DNA of 64,000 bases, taken from positions 558,001-622,000 of the forward strand of contig NZ_WKJQ01000001.1 in NCBI RefSeq assembly GCF_009674625.1, given 5' to 3'. Position 1 is the stretch's first letter, and each line of letters starts with the position of its first letter. Below, in pieces: positions 51,394-61,379 of this stretch. Below the pieces are notes generated by a model. That model was not told where the DNA came from. It saw nothing but the letters and a program-made list of their open reading frames with translations, and did not search any database. The position numbers and the translations under genes are program-made. The stretch is from Haloferax marinum. Its GTDB lineage: Archaea > Halobacteriota > Halobacteria > Halobacteriales > Haloferacaceae.

Positions 51394-52137
51394 CTATGCC
51401 ACGCTCCTCGACTCGATGACGAGGCCGATTCCCGACCGGACCGAAAAGCCGACGCGGTCACCGACCTGCTGGCCCATCCCCGCGAACCGCTTTACGAAGA
51501 TGTTTCGGCGGACGTCGTTCCCGACCTCGACCATCTCGAGTTCGAAGTAGACGTCGGCGATAGAACGGAACGGGCCGATAGAGCCCTCGTCGACCGACGA
51601 CGGGTCGACGGTGAGGATGATGGTCTTACCTTTCGTCGTCAACTCCCTGAAGAAGGAGATGATTTCGAGTGCGGCCTGTCGCTCTTCGTTCTGCCGGACC
51701 AGCGCTTCGAACTGCGGGTCGTTACGGAGGATGGCGTCGAACGTGTCGATGATGATGACGTCTGCGTCCCAGAGCGTCTCGGCGTCCATCAGTCGTCGAA
51801 GCAGTTGCTTGCGCTCTTGTTGCCCACCAGAGAGCGCCCCACTGCTGTCGATTTCGGCCTGTAAGAACAGGATTTCCTCGTTCAGCAGGTGCTTGACGAC
51901 GTCGTACGACAGCGAGTGCATCTGGTCGAGGAAGCCACGGACGCCCAACTCCGTCGAGACGAGTGTCGTGACGGTGTCTTCTTGACAGAAGCCGTAGCTG
52001 AACCGCTGCGATAGCACACTCTTTCCAGCACCGTAGTCGCCTTCGATCAGGACGATCGCGCCCTTCGGCATTCCACCACCCAGTTCCTTTTCGAGACGGT
52101 CGTGTCCCGATAATCCGAGAGAGTATTGACTGCTCAT
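51394..52137 (-). CDS. arlH: Archaellum motor protein ArlH
   Basis: A 247-residue RecA-like protein with Walker A GDYGAGKS (33-40) and Walker B in VIIIDTFDA. It binds ATP and interacts with ArlI at the motor. It overlaps arlG by 4 bp and ends directly before arlI. Confidence 0.95.
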   Translation of the reverse strand: MSSQYSLGLSGHDRLEKELGGGMPKGAIVLIEGDYGAGKSVLSQRFSYGFCQEDTVTTLVSTELGVRGFLDQMHSLSYDVVKHLLNEEILFLQAEIDSSGALSGGQQERKQLLRRLMDAETLWDADVIIIDTFDAILRNDPQFEALVRQNEERQAALEIISFFRELTTKGKTIILTVDPSSVDEGSIGPFRSIADVYFELEMVEVGNDVRRNIFVKRFAGMGQQVGDRVGFSVRSGIGLVIESRSVA

Positions 52138-52586
52138 GATACGTAGAATTCGAACACCTCTTCGTCGCCGTCGACGACCACTTTCAGTCGGTGGTCGTCC
52201 GGTGACGTGAGGTCGAGGTTGGTTATCTCCAGTCTGACGACGTTACTCGGGCGCCACTCTGCGCCGTCGACGACGCTCGTGGTCACGTCAGTCTGGTACT
52301 GTGCATCGACGATGATGTCGAACCCTCCACTCGTCGCTGGGAGGGTCCTGAGCCCGGTGTTTTTCACGTACACCGTCAGCGTGTCGCTCGTCTCGTTGTA
52401 GACACTCGCGTCGGCGTCGCTGATGACTTCGATATCGGTTCGAATCTCCGTGCTCACGTCGCCGCCGCGTTGGTCGACGGAGTTGCTGATTCCGGTAACC
52501 GTGTCGATGAGGACACCGGAGACGCCCGCCGCGACGACGATGCTGGCGATGAACAAGATGAGACTCGGAACGGAGATGTCTGCCAT
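52134..52586 (-). CDS. arlG: Archaellum stator-type protein ArlG
   Basis: A 150-residue protein with an N-terminal membrane helix (about 5-28) and an immunoglobulin-like extracellular beta domain. It lies between arlF and arlH. ArlF and ArlG together form the stator-like complex that contacts the S-layer. The ATGA overlap with arlH and direct abutment with arlF support co-translation. Confidence 0.9.
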   Translation of the reverse strand: MADISVPSLILFIASIVVAAGVSGVLIDTVTGISNSVDQRGGDVSTEIRTDIEVISDADASVYNETSDTLTVYVKNTGLRTLPATSGGFDIIVDAQYQTDVTTSVVDGAEWRPSNVVRLEITNLDLTSPDDHRLKVVVDGDEEVFEFYVS

Positions 52587-53018
52587 CTAGCTCACGACCT
52601 CCGTGGCGGCGACGCCGGTTCCAGTGACGACTTTGACACGGTCTGGTTGTGTCTCGTTGCTCACTTCGATGGTGAGGTTCCCACCGGAGTGCCACAGGTT
52701 CGTCGCCTGACTGCCTTCGACAGTCGTCGTCTCCGGTGCGGCGTAGACGTTGTCCACGAGCACGGTCGTCTCGTCGACTGCCAACGTCTGCGCACCGGTG
52801 TTCGTGACGTTCACGACGAGCGTCGTGTTCCCCGAGTAGTACGTCGCATTGGTGACCGAGATGTCGGTGTTCTTTCGTTCGAGAGCCAGTTCAGAGCTGT
52901 CGTCTTGCGCCTCGAACACGTTCTCTGTGGCGTTAGATGTCGCTGTGTAGAGTGTCCCCGTCGCGATGAGGACGCCCAGGAAGATGATGGCTGTCGAACC
53001 ACTAACACCGAAGCCCAT
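52587..53018 (-). CDS. arlF: Archaellum stator-type protein ArlF
   Basis: A 143-residue protein starting MGFGVSGSTAIIFLG, with a pilin-like N-terminal helix (about 8-28) and a beta-rich extracellular domain. It overlaps the end of arlCE by 17 bp. The in-frame ATG at 53081 gives an unlikely basic extension and is rejected. Confidence 0.9.
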   Translation of the reverse strand: MGFGVSGSTAIIFLGVLIATGTLYTATSNATENVFEAQDDSSELALERKNTDISVTNATYYSGNTTLVVNVTNTGAQTLAVDETTVLVDNVYAAPETTTVEGSQATNLWHSGGNLTIEVSNETQPDRVKVVTGTGVAATEVVS

Positions 53019-54444
53019 CGAACTCCCCTCCGTAGGCGACGAGCTCTTCGAACAGTCGTCTCTCGGGAGCGTCCTCGGCAAGTCGACAGACGTATGCGAG
53101 ACTCGTCTGGTGGTCGTCGATGCGAAGTTCGGTGTCGTCTTCGTCGTCTATCGACGCAGCAACCTGCCCAACGTGAGCGTTCAGTTCGTTCTGGACGTGG
53201 CGCGATATCCAGCCCTGTTCGCGGTACTGCCGGAGCGCCCGCGAGGCACCGAGTGCGCCACCGACGGCGACGAGATGTTCGACCCATTCGAGGACGAGCA
53301 CTTCGGAGACGTAGCTGGCGGGCAACTGTGCGAGGTAGGCGTCGGAGTCTTCGACGTCGGTGACGTAGGCGGTCGATTCGTCGGTCGCCTCGGCTGGCTC
53401 CTCGATGGTCTGAGTCGATTCGACGGGCTCGACGTCTTCGGCACCGAGTTCGTCTTTCGCCATCTTCGCGGAGGCGTACTCCGCTTCTAACTCGTCGAGC
53501 GTCTGTTCGATGTCGTCGGATTCGTCGTCAGACGCGGAGATATCGGATCGCAGTTCGTCGAGTTCTTCCGCCTCGTCTCCTGCGACCACGTCGGGGTCGT
53601 CGGTAGCGACGTCCTCGTCCGCAGCGTCGTCGAGGAGTTCGTCGGAGTCGACTCCGTCGAGTGGTTCGTCCACCACATCCTCGTCGGCACTGTCTTCGTC
53701 GTCCCAGCCGCCGGACTCCTCGTACTCCTTTTTGAGGTCGTCGAAGCTCGCGCCGCCCGCGCTTCCGGTGTCGGGTTCGTCGGCCGGTTCGTCGGCGGGT
53801 TCTTCGGCCGGTTCGCCGAGTCCGTCGTCCAGCCCCTCGGCCGGACTCTCACGCTCCGCCTCTACGAGTTCGTCTTCGGCGGCGAGTTCGGCTTCCTTTT
53901 CGCCGGATTCGGCGTCCAGTTCGCCGAAGTCGTCGTCGAAGAACGTCTCTGCGTCGGCGTTGGCGACTTCGGGGTCGAGGTGCTCTTCGTCCTCTGCTTC
54001 TGCTTCGAAGAGGCCGAAAGAGCCACCGCCGTCGAGGCCGCCCATCTCGCGGGCGTCGTCGACGAACGGGTTGATACCCCTGGTGACCATCTCGTAGATG
54101 TCGAGTAGCTTCCGAATCGTATCTTCGAGTTCTTCGACGGTTCCGCCGATCTGTTTGTTCTCTTCTCGGACGGTGTTCATCCCCGACGAGATGGCGCTCA
54201 CTTCGTTCTCGAGTTCACCTACGCGGTCCTCGAGCTCTGCGATTTCCTCGTTGTTACCGTCGTCGAATCCGCCGAAGTCGTCGTCGAATCCGTCGTCGAG
54301 GTCGTCGCCGAAGTCACCAAACTCGTCGGAGAGATCGTCCACTCCCTCCTCGAATCCAAGTCCATCGTCTGATGACATATGTTGGTTTTCCGTGTCAGCT
54401 TCGTCCCCGGCGTCGGCCGTCTCAGTGTCGTTCGTCCACTCCAT
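53002..54444 (-). CDS. arlCE: Fused archaellum switch protein ArlCE
   Basis: About 480 residues. A very acidic N-terminal part (about 1-75) is followed by an ArlC-like coiled coil (about 75-125), a long acidic linker, and a C-terminal ArlE domain (YLAQLPASYVSEVLVLEWVE onward). It joins the C and E parts of the ArlCDE complex, which contacts CheF and transmits switching. The start may be 54444 or 54447 (two ATGs); 54378 is also in frame. A separate ArlE-domain protein lies at 60782. Confidence 0.88.
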   Translation of the reverse strand: MEWTNDTETADAGDEADTENQHMSSDDGLGFEEGVDDLSDEFGDFGDDLDDGFDDDFGGFDDGNNEEIAELEDRVGELENEVSAISSGMNTVREENKQIGGTVEELEDTIRKLLDIYEMVTRGINPFVDDAREMGGLDGGGSFGLFEAEAEDEEHLDPEVANADAETFFDDDFGELDAESGEKEAELAAEDELVEAERESPAEGLDDGLGEPAEEPADEPADEPDTGSAGGASFDDLKKEYEESGGWDDEDSADEDVVDEPLDGVDSDELLDDAADEDVATDDPDVVAGDEAEELDELRSDISASDDESDDIEQTLDELEAEYASAKMAKDELGAEDVEPVESTQTIEEPAEATDESTAYVTDVEDSDAYLAQLPASYVSEVLVLEWVEHLVAVGGALGASRALRQYREQGWISRHVQNELNAHVGQVAASIDDEDDTELRIDDHQTSLAYVCRLAEDAPERRLFEELVAYGGEFDGLRC

Positions 54445-54755
54445 CATGCTCGGGGTGAGCACCTCCGTACTGCACGGGCGATGGTCACGTCGAGCGACTG
54501 CCTGTCACCCGCCTGGTCGTTGGAACGGCCGGGGAGGTCCAACAGACCCGGGCGAGCAGGTAACATTAGTGCATGGTACTCTAGTCGATACAAGAAAGTT
54601 CCCGTCCCGTTATCAGACACGATATTCGGCCGTGTGAGAATTTTACATTGTTCGATTCCGCTAACAGGCTGACGGTGGCGTAGCGTCGGTAAGAAGAATT
54701 ATCCGGCGGGAGAACCGATGAGCGTTCGACAGTCAACACTCGTCGCAATCAAATT
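54445..54755. other. Divergent promoter region between the arl operon and the KaiC-like gene
   Basis: A 311-bp region of mixed composition. It holds the leader and promoter of arlCE on the minus strand and that of the KaiC-like gene on the plus strand. A TATA-like GAATTATCC is at 54696-54704. A small ORF of 13 codons starts at 54718 and overlaps the KaiC ATG as ATGA, but the TATA does not fit it well. No RNA gene is visible. Confidence 0.45.
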
Positions 54756-55496
54756 ATGACAGAACTAGTCAAGACCGGTGTCGAAGGACTCGATTCCATC
54801 CTGAACGGCGGTATCGTGAAGGACGCCGCAGTGCTCATCAGCGGCAACCCAGGTACCGGAAAGAGTATCCTCGGGTTGCAGTACCTCTACAACGGCGTCG
54901 ACCAGTTCGACGAAGGCGGATTGTATCTCACGTTCGAGGAGGCAGAAGACGACATTCGGGAGGCGGCCGAATCCATCGGGTTCGACCGCTGGCACGAGTA
55001 CGTCGAATCCGGGAAGATCAAAGTCTACGACAAGCGGACACTCCTCCGCGACGGTGACTTCTCTTCGACCCTCGACCGCATCCTCGACGACCTGCAGGAT
55101 ACGAACTACGACCGGTTGGTCCTCGACTCGCTGACGATGTTCCAGCTCTTCTTCGACGACGAGAAGGAACAACGACAGTACCTCCTGAAGTTCATCGACA
55201 TCCTGAAAGACAGTGGCCTCACGTCCTTGTTGACGACAGAACAGTCCGCGATCTTCCCCGAGACGGACATCGGCCTCGAGAACTTCCTCACAGACGGGAA
55301 CATCTACCTCATCCAGAGTCCCGCCGGCGCGACGAGCAACCGGTACATCTGGGTCGCCAAGATGCGCAAACAGAGCATCAAGAACTCTATGTTCCCACTG
55401 GAGATCGAACAGGGAGGTATCAAAATCTACGAGCAAGCGGCGGGCTTCTCGATGGTCGGTGAGTCGCCGCCGTGGTTCGGCGAAGAGACAGAGTAA
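54756..55496 (+). CDS. KaiC-like RecA-superfamily ATPase
   Basis: A 246-residue single KaiC/RAD55-type domain. Walker A is GNPGTGKS (30-37), Walker B is in DRLVLDSLTM, and the C-terminal strand region is intact. Haloarchaeal KaiC-like proteins of the CirA group influence motility and cell shape in Haloferax. This gene sits beside the arl operon, so a link is plausible but not proven. It is also a relative of ArlH, the motor ATPase. Confidence 0.88.
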   Translation: MTELVKTGVEGLDSILNGGIVKDAAVLISGNPGTGKSILGLQYLYNGVDQFDEGGLYLTFEEAEDDIREAAESIGFDRWHEYVESGKIKVYDKRTLLRDGDFSSTLDRILDDLQDTNYDRLVLDSLTMFQLFFDDEKEQRQYLLKFIDILKDSGLTSLLTTEQSAIFPETDIGLENFLTDGNIYLIQSPAGATSNRYIWVAKMRKQSIKNSMFPLEIEQGGIKIYEQAAGFSMVGESPPWFGEETE

Positions 55497-55696
55497 CGCA
55501 GTCTTCGTTTTCGCTTTGCTTCGACGTGGAAGTCGCGTCGTTCTCACACCCCTTTGGACGACTCGACGCAGTATCTTCTGGTGATTCGAGTCGGGCCACG
55601 ACACTGAACGGCGTCGAGGGAAGTGAGTCGTACAAAAACCGTAGTGCTGCCGCTCTGCACGAGGTGAGATAAGGTGAAAATTGGTAGGTGCCGAGG

Positions 55697-56314
55697 TTAC
55701 AGCTCGACGGGTTCGCCTTCCTCTTTACCCGCGAGTTGCTGGGGCATCGTCAGGATGACTTGCGTCGTGCCGCCAGTCCGTGAGGTGATCTCGAGGGTGA
55801 GCTTGTCGCCAGTGTCGAGGCCAGCGCTGCTAGTACCATCACCTTCGATGGCAGAGGCGTTTATCTCCACTTCGTACCGGTCGTTCATGCTGTTGAGGAC
55901 GCCGAACGAGTTGTCGTCGTCGGTGACCTCAGTGAGGTTGAACTCCGTCGCACTCGCGTAATTGCCCGTACTACTGTTATTTGTCAGTGTGGTAACCTTC
56001 TCGCTACTGAGGTACTTGATCGACGTCTCGTTCATGTCGACTGCGTCTGACCCAGCGGCGAGACGGACGGTCATCGTGAGATTCGCGATGTTTGAGTCAC
56101 TACCGACGGTCCCGTGGGTGTTGAGAACCTCCACACGGTTCGTCACTTTGTTCACACTTTCTTGTCCAGCGTCTTCAGCCGTCGCCTGCAGGAATCCTGC
56201 GGTGTTCACGAGGACACCCGCCGCAATCGCAGCGACGAGGACCATCGCGATGAAGACGATGAGGGTCCCGATACCGACCTGACCGCGGTCTTCTTCGTTG
56301 AATATTTCGAACAT
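55697..56314 (-). CDS. arlA2: Archaellin ArlA2
   Basis: A 205-residue archaellin. The class III signal peptide ends EEDRG before [20 protein letters not shown], so the PibD cleavage site is after the Gly. The beta-rich outer part has several N-glycosylation sequons (NLT, NET, NSS, NLT, NAS). It lies 12 bp after arlA1 and shares a transcript with it. The ATG at 56314 is chosen; an ATG three codons upstream is in frame. Confidence 0.92.
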   Translation of the reverse strand: MFEIFNEEDRGQVGIGTLIVFIAMVLVAAIAAGVLVNTAGFLQATAEDAGQESVNKVTNRVEVLNTHGTVGSDSNIANLTMTVRLAAGSDAVDMNETSIKYLSSEKVTTLTNNSSTGNYASATEFNLTEVTDDDNSFGVLNSMNDRYEVEINASAIEGDGTSSAGLDTGDKLTLEITSRTGGTTQVILTMPQQLAGKEEGEPVEL

Positions 56315-56326
56315 TTGTATCACTCC

Positions 56327-57007
56327 TTAGAGGGCCACAGGGTTGTCGTCCTGCTTACCTGCGAGTTGCTGGGGCATCGTCAGGATGACCTGCGTCGAAC
56401 CGCCAGAACGGCTCGTGATTTCGAGCTTCACCGATTCGCCGGTCGAGATGCCTTCACCGTTCTCCTCGACCACCGACGCGTTGATGATAATCTCGTAGCG
56501 GTCTGCCTGGTTGTTCAGAACGGGGAACGAGGTGTCGCCGCCGTCGTCGAGTTTACGCGCGGTGAACTCGGTGCTGTTGAGGCCATCGTCGTTGTTGGTC
56601 AGATCGCCTGCGTACTTGGTAACATTCCCAAGGGTCGAACCGGTTGCATCCGTAGTTGCGTTGTCGTAGACGAGGTTCTCTGCCGTCTCGTCGCTCAGGT
56701 ACTTGATGGACGTATCTTCTAACGAGACACTACCGGAACCTGCTGCGAGCCGGACGGTGAGGTTGATGCTGTCGACCGCGAGACCGTTCCCGCTTTCGTT
56801 GACCATCCCGTGGACACTGACGACGTCGAGTCGGTTCGTGACCTTGTTTACACTTTCCTGTCCTGCGTCCTGTGCTGTGGCTTGCAAGAAGCCTGCCGTG
56901 TTCACGAGGACACCCGCCGCGATTGCGGCGACCAAAACCATCGCGATGAAGACGATGAGGGTCCCGATACCGACCTGACCCCGGTCTTCAGTAATGTTAT
57001 CGAACAT
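56327..57007 (-). CDS. arlA1: Archaellin ArlA1
   Basis: A 226-residue archaellin with the same N-terminus ([17 protein letters not shown]), a hydrophobic assembly helix, and an outer domain with about six sequons (NES, NLT, NAT, NVT, NST, NAS). The two archaellins share most of the N-terminal 60 residues and differ outside, as in other haloarchaea, where the minor copy modulates the filament. The region upstream (57008-57234, 227 bp) is AT-rich and holds the promoter, with a TATA-like TTATGTAC at about 57071-57078 on the minus strand. Confidence 0.94.
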   Translation of the reverse strand: MFDNITEDRGQVGIGTLIVFIAMVLVAAIAAGVLVNTAGFLQATAQDAGQESVNKVTNRLDVVSVHGMVNESGNGLAVDSINLTVRLAAGSGSVSLEDTSIKYLSDETAENLVYDNATTDATGSTLGNVTKYAGDLTNNDDGLNSTEFTARKLDDGGDTSFPVLNNQADRYEIIINASVVEENGEGISTGESVKLEITSRSGGSTQVILTMPQQLAGKQDDNPVAL

Positions 57008-57234
57008 GGGTTGTCGTGGGGGCTCTACCCTAGCGAGCAGAGACCTTCGACCGTTGACTTGAGCAGGACGTACATAACGGTACGGACCTCATTATCAAGA
57101 CTGATATCAGGTTACGGTAGCGGATTACTGGATAATTCTTTGCGTGCCTACACGCGCATGGCATAGTAAACAGTTCAAAAATTATAGGGGTAGCTACGAG
57201 AGACGACAAGAGGAGAAAACGGAGTCGAGGAGCG

Positions 57235-57573
57235 TCAGTCTTGTGCGATCTTTCGCCAGACGTCGTCGAGTTTGTTCTTGACTTCGGGGCGTTCGGTCAC
57301 GCTCACCGTGTAATCGTCTCGGTCGAACCGAACGACGATCTCGTCCACCTCTCGGCGATAGACGTTCGTCCTGCGGTGTTCGTCAGAGAGAACTCGGTCG
57401 TGGAGTTCGAGAAGTCCGGCTGCCGTCAGTTCCTCAATTCGGCGGTAACAGGTTGCGATTGGGATATCCAACATCTCGCTGAACTCCTGTGCCGAGTGTG
57501 GTTCATCTGCGGCACGGAGGATATCGGGATTGTATTCGTTTCCCAGTGCTGAGAGTGTCCTGTCAGACTCCAT
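57235..57573 (-). CDS. Winged-helix transcriptional regulator
   Basis: A 112-residue protein with an ArsR-like winged helix (SAQEFSEMLDIPIATCYRRIEEL, about 29-51). It lies next to the archaellin operon and may regulate it, which is inference from position. An ATG at 57573 is preferred over one at 57597. A TATA-like ATATTAAC lies about 30 nt upstream on the minus strand. Confidence 0.8.
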   Translation of the reverse strand: MESDRTLSALGNEYNPDILRAADEPHSAQEFSEMLDIPIATCYRRIEELTAAGLLELHDRVLSDEHRRTNVYRREVDEIVVRFDRDDYTVSVTERPEVKNKLDDVWRKIAQD

Positions 57574-57714
57574 AGATGGAGTTGAATCGGGACGCACGGC
57601 TTGTTAATATGTTGGTTGCCGAGTTGGCACATTCTCAATTGTAGTATTGAATACACAATTTCGGTTCCCCGTGCTGACGATGGAATTATATGTGGACACT
57701 CCGACCATCCGCCG

Positions 57715-58374
57715 ATGGACGACGACGACGAGCGTCCAAGTAATCGACCGCGAGAACGGGGCGTCATCGACACCGACGACCTCGACATCAGTCACGACGA
57801 GCGTGTCGCTCGAATCGACTCCGGGAGATACGTTATCACGACTGGAAACACTCCGCCGCGACCCAAAATCGACGAGCCTGATGACGGTGGCGAGGAGTCG
57901 GTCGAGAACCGCACCAGCGACGGAGCGGACGACGCCAACGACGACGACATAGGACCGGACCAACAGGACGATAGACCGGAGGTCGTCCTTCCTCGTGACC
58001 CCCGAAAACGGGCACTTATCGCTCGCCGACTCCTTGCCGAACGCGTCGGGGCGATTCAAGCGGACCACGCACTGGTCGCGACGGCACTCGTCGACGGAAG
58101 CGTCGAGAAGCACGAATCTGTCTCGAACGACGTGACCGAAGTCTTTCACTCGCTCGTCACGTGGTACGCGGACGCCGTCGGGAGTGGAGAGACGCCCGTC
58201 GACGAAGTACTCGGTATCTTGCTTCTGGCCTCGGAAGTTCAGGTCACCTATCCGGGTCGTGCTGTCGCGGCATTGGCTGCTGCCCATGGTCTCGACCGGG
58301 ACGACTCTATCGGGCAACTGCTAGACGCAGTCGACGAGTCTGGCGCGTCGTTCCCCCCACGCCGGCAGAAGTAG
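57715..58374 (+). CDS. Haloarchaeal protein of unknown function in the motility locus
   Basis: A 219-residue acidic protein. The N-terminal half is hydrophilic and low complexity (about 1-100). The C-terminal half is helical (about 105-210, with IARRLLAERVGAIQADHALV). The composition resembles DUF7500-type haloarchaeal proteins. TATA-like GAATTATAT about 27 nt upstream supports the ATG at 57715. The gene sits between a regulator and cheY, so a role in taxis is possible. No catalytic motif is visible. Confidence 0.65.
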   Translation: MDDDDERPSNRPRERGVIDTDDLDISHDERVARIDSGRYVITTGNTPPRPKIDEPDDGGEESVENRTSDGADDANDDDIGPDQQDDRPEVVLPRDPRKRALIARRLLAERVGAIQADHALVATALVDGSVEKHESVSNDVTEVFHSLVTWYADAVGSGETPVDEVLGILLLASEVQVTYPGRAVAALAAAHGLDRDDSIGQLLDAVDESGASFPPRRQK

Positions 58375-58477
58375 TCCTCACGCAATTGTCAGGAGGGCAG
58401 TTCACTCCGGAGAGCCCGTATCAGGCTTGATAATGGGGTGGAAGGGTTTATGGTCTGATTTTCGAAAAATTCGAGGC

Positions 58478-58846
58478 ATGGCAAGCAAGGTACTGGTCGT
58501 GGACGACTCTGCGTTCATGCGGAACCTCCTCAAACAACTCTTAGAGGGTGAACACGAAGTCGTCGGCGAAGCCGAAAACGGTGTCGAGGCGGTCGAACTC
58601 TACCGAGAACTCGACCCAGACGTCGTCACGATGGACGTCGTCATGCCGATTCGAAACGGCATCGAAGCGACGTCCGAAATCAAGACCGAAGACCCCGGCG
58701 CGTCGGTCATCATGTGTACGTCGGTGGGACAAGAAGAGAAGATGCGCGAAGCAGTCGAGGCTGGCGCTGACGGGTACATTACGAAGCCCTTCCAGAAGCC
58801 CAACGTTCTCCAGGCTATCGCAGACGTCATTCAGGCAGAGGCATGA
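58478..58846 (+). CDS. cheY: Chemotaxis response regulator CheY
   Basis: A 122-residue single receiver domain. Asp9/Asp10, phosphorylatable Asp53 (TMDVVMP), Thr81/Ser82 and Lys103 (ITKPF) are in place. Phospho-CheY acts on the motor through CheF. A TATA-like GGTTTATGG lies 28 nt upstream, so the mRNA is leaderless. It overlaps cheC by 4 bp. Confidence 0.96.
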   Translation: MASKVLVVDDSAFMRNLLKQLLEGEHEVVGEAENGVEAVELYRELDPDVVTMDVVMPIRNGIEATSEIKTEDPGASVIMCTSVGQEEKMREAVEAGADGYITKPFQKPNVLQAIADVIQAEA

Positions 58847-60030
58847 ATCTCGACGTACGGTCGCTTCGCACGTTCAGTCGACTCGCCCACTCAGGTGCTG
58901 AGAAGGCGGCTGGGTCGTTGACGACGCTCGTCGGTATCGACACGTACGTCAACGTCACGAAAGTCGAACTCGGAACGAAAGCAGACGTCGAAAGCGAGTT
59001 CTCCGAACGCGACTTGGTGAGCGTCAACATCGGGTTCAACGGTGGGTTAGACGGCCGGACCGTGTTGGCGTTCTCACCCGAATCTGCAGAGCGATTGGTC
59101 GAGTCACTGATGCCGGGAATCGACGCGACCGACGCAGATGGTGAGCTCGCAGCGAGTAGCCTCAAAGAAGTCGCGAACATCATGCTCGGCGGGTTCATCG
59201 ACGGGTGGGCGGATTACCTCGACACCTCCATCGACATCACGACGCCGACCTACGTCGCCGAAGGCGGTGACGGACCGCTCGAGGACGTCGACCCAGATGG
59301 CTTCGAACACGAAGACGAAACCGAGCGAATCCTCGTGTTCAGGAATCAGCTCGAAGCGGCAGACGACGCAATCGGATTCGACCTCTATATGATTCCGTCG
59401 CCCGAGTCCATCCAGACGATCGTCGAAGCTAGCGGCGACGACGGAGCGCTCCCCGTGGAGTCCTTTGCGGCGTTCTCCGAGATGATTAGTGACGGTGCGG
59501 CACAGGCGTCCGACGACATCTCCGCGATGACGGGCATCGAGACAGATGTCGAAGTGAGTCGTCTGAGTTTCGTCCCGATAGAGGGCGTCCCGATGTCACT
59601 GACCGACGCCGTCCGTCGAGGTGTCGTCTTGGAGTTTATGGGCACACCGAGCGGGTACATCGCCATTCTCTTCGACGAACCCTCTGCCGAGAACATCGCG
59701 AGTTCACTCCTTCCTGGCATGGAAGACGACGAGGCGATGCGGCAGAGTGCAATCCAGGAGATTGGCAACATCGTCACCTCGGGATTCCTCGACGGGTGGG
59801 CGAACGCGCTCGAAACGACCATCGAGATATCGCCGCCGAAACACGTCCACGACATCGGGTCCGCTATCGTCGACCCACTCGCGACTGACCTCGCACAGTC
59901 TCAAGAGTACGCGTTCCTCATCGACTCGACCATCCGGACAGACGACGACGAGTTCACGTGCGATATCTACGCACTTCCGGACGAAGCGGAGTTGCGGAAG
60001 GCACTCGAACAGTTGGCCCCCGCAGCCTAA
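58843..60030 (+). CDS. cheC: CheC phosphatase with two fused CheC domains
   Basis: A 395-residue tandem fusion. Each half carries a CheC active-site helix with Glu and Asn (SLKEVANIML in the first, SAIQEIGNIV in the second) followed by the conserved Pro, so both sites appear intact. CheC dephosphorylates CheY-P and also binds CheD. It overlaps cheY by 4 bp. Confidence 0.92.
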   Translation: MNLDVRSLRTFSRLAHSGAEKAAGSLTTLVGIDTYVNVTKVELGTKADVESEFSERDLVSVNIGFNGGLDGRTVLAFSPESAERLVESLMPGIDATDADGELAASSLKEVANIMLGGFIDGWADYLDTSIDITTPTYVAEGGDGPLEDVDPDGFEHEDETERILVFRNQLEAADDAIGFDLYMIPSPESIQTIVEASGDDGALPVESFAAFSEMISDGAAQASDDISAMTGIETDVEVSRLSFVPIEGVPMSLTDAVRRGVVLEFMGTPSGYIAILFDEPSAENIASSLLPGMEDDEAMRQSAIQEIGNIVTSGFLDGWANALETTIEISPPKHVHDIGSAIVDPLATDLAQSQEYAFLIDSTIRTDDDEFTCDIYALPDEAELRKALEQLAPAA

Positions 60031-60054
60031 TCCAGTCTCGAAACAACCCACGTC

Positions 60055-60564
60055 ATGCAAGTCTACACCACGGACACACCCACTTCGACGTCAGGTCGAA
60101 TCAAAGTCGGAATCGCCGAGTTTGCCGTCGATACCGACGGGAACACCCTGACGACGAGTGGATTGGGTTCCTGTATCGGCGTCGCACTCTACGACCCGGT
60201 CACGAACGTCTCCGGACTCGCCCACGCGATGCTTCCGGAGGCAAACGAGGGTGGAAAGCCAGCGAAGTTCGCCGACACGGGCATCGAATCGTTGCTTGCA
60301 GAGATGCAAGCGAGTGGTGCCGACCCAGATCGGGTCGTCGCGAAGTTAGCCGGCGGCAGCAACATGTTCGACTTCACGTCGACCAACGGAGGGATGAGTA
60401 TCGGTGAGCGAAACGTCGACTCCGCACGGAAGACGCTCGACCGACTCGAAATCGACGTCGTCGCCGCGGACGTCGGCGGCGACCACGGCCGGTCCTTAGA
60501 GCTCGACTCTCGGTCCGGAGACCTCCGTGTACGCAGCGCCAACGCTGGCGACCAAACCCTCTGA
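60055..60564 (+). CDS. cheD: Chemotaxis receptor deamidase CheD
   Basis: A 169-residue enzyme with Cys40 (GLGSCIGV) and His57 (LAHAML) of the catalytic triad. It deamidates receptor glutamines and is controlled by CheC, encoded just upstream. 217 bp follow before the next gene. That space holds AT-rich TATA-like elements near 60628-60658 and no other feature I can recognise. Confidence 0.94.
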   Translation: MQVYTTDTPTSTSGRIKVGIAEFAVDTDGNTLTTSGLGSCIGVALYDPVTNVSGLAHAMLPEANEGGKPAKFADTGIESLLAEMQASGADPDRVVAKLAGGSNMFDFTSTNGGMSIGERNVDSARKTLDRLEIDVVAADVGGDHGRSLELDSRSGDLRVRSANAGDQTL

Positions 60565-60781
60565 CGGACCACGTTCTCTATCGAGTTTCGACTGCGGAGC
60601 ATCGCCTTTTCAACCGGCAGTATCATATTTGATAATAGCTCGGGTAGATTTATGGTATCTCCTTCGAGTGTTCTCATCGAAACGGTACGATATTCGCGTG
60701 TGACATCTCGATAGCGTTCTGCGCTACCAACCCAAGTCGGGGGACTAGGGAGAGTCGTGCCGTCCCGAAACGAGGAGACCA

Positions 60782-61282
60782 ATGTATTTGGACCCGGACG
60801 ATTACGACCCAGACGAAATTCGACGCATCGCTCGCGACACGCCGAAACAGCGACGGAACGGAGACTCCCGTCTCGACGACCGGAGTCCGTTCCGCTTCAA
60901 CAACCCGCTGTTCGACCGGAGTTCACAACCAGCGTCGGAAGCCCTTCGTTCGAGTCAACTCGAGCACCTGCTCGTCCACCAGTCTCGTGACGAGGACGAC
61001 GCAGTCGAGAAACCGTATCTTCGCTCGCTGCCCGACAAATACGGCGCCGAACGCGTCGTCTTCGACTGGTTGGAGTTTCTCGTCCTCAAGGGCGGGTTCA
61101 AACGGGCGATGGACGCGCTCCAGTATTACAAGACGGTCGGATGGGTCACCGCAGACGTCGAAGAGACGCTTCGAGACTACTTACTCGGCTTCTCTGCAGA
61201 CGTCGAAGACCCCACAGAGATCGACGTGGACGACCACCTCCTGAGTCTCGTCTACGTCGCCCGACTCTCCTCTATGGTGTGA
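60782..61282 (+). CDS. Stand-alone ArlD/E-domain protein
   Basis: A 166-residue protein. A hydrophilic N-terminal region (about 1-70) is followed by the ArlD/E domain (YLRSLPDKYGAERVVFDWLE, then FLVLKGGFKRAMDALQYYKT). It is homologous to the C-terminal part of ArlCE and probably supplies the third component of the switch complex (the ArlD role), but lies away from the arl operon. The probable leader is about 100 nt, with an SD-like GAGGAG just before the ATG. Confidence 0.85.
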   Translation: MYLDPDDYDPDEIRRIARDTPKQRRNGDSRLDDRSPFRFNNPLFDRSSQPASEALRSSQLEHLLVHQSRDEDDAVEKPYLRSLPDKYGAERVVFDWLEFLVLKGGFKRAMDALQYYKTVGWVTADVEETLRDYLLGFSADVEDPTEIDVDDHLLSLVYVARLSSMV

Positions 61283-61379
61283 CGCGCGACGACGTATCCT
61301 AACATCGGTCTCTCCTCCACTCAACGACGCTCAGACACACATGACTCACCGCATCGACTCGCAGTACGGGTGGTAACGA

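Noticed and set aside
54718..54759. Mini-ORF overlapping the KaiC-like gene as a seventh leaderless example
   Set aside because: The stop overlaps as ATGA, but the TATA-like box is about 19 nt away, too close, so it is left as a weak candidate only.
61341..61376. 11-codon ORF ending 3 nt before the actin-like gene
   Set aside because: No convincing TATA box lies 26-29 nt upstream, so it does not meet the same standard.
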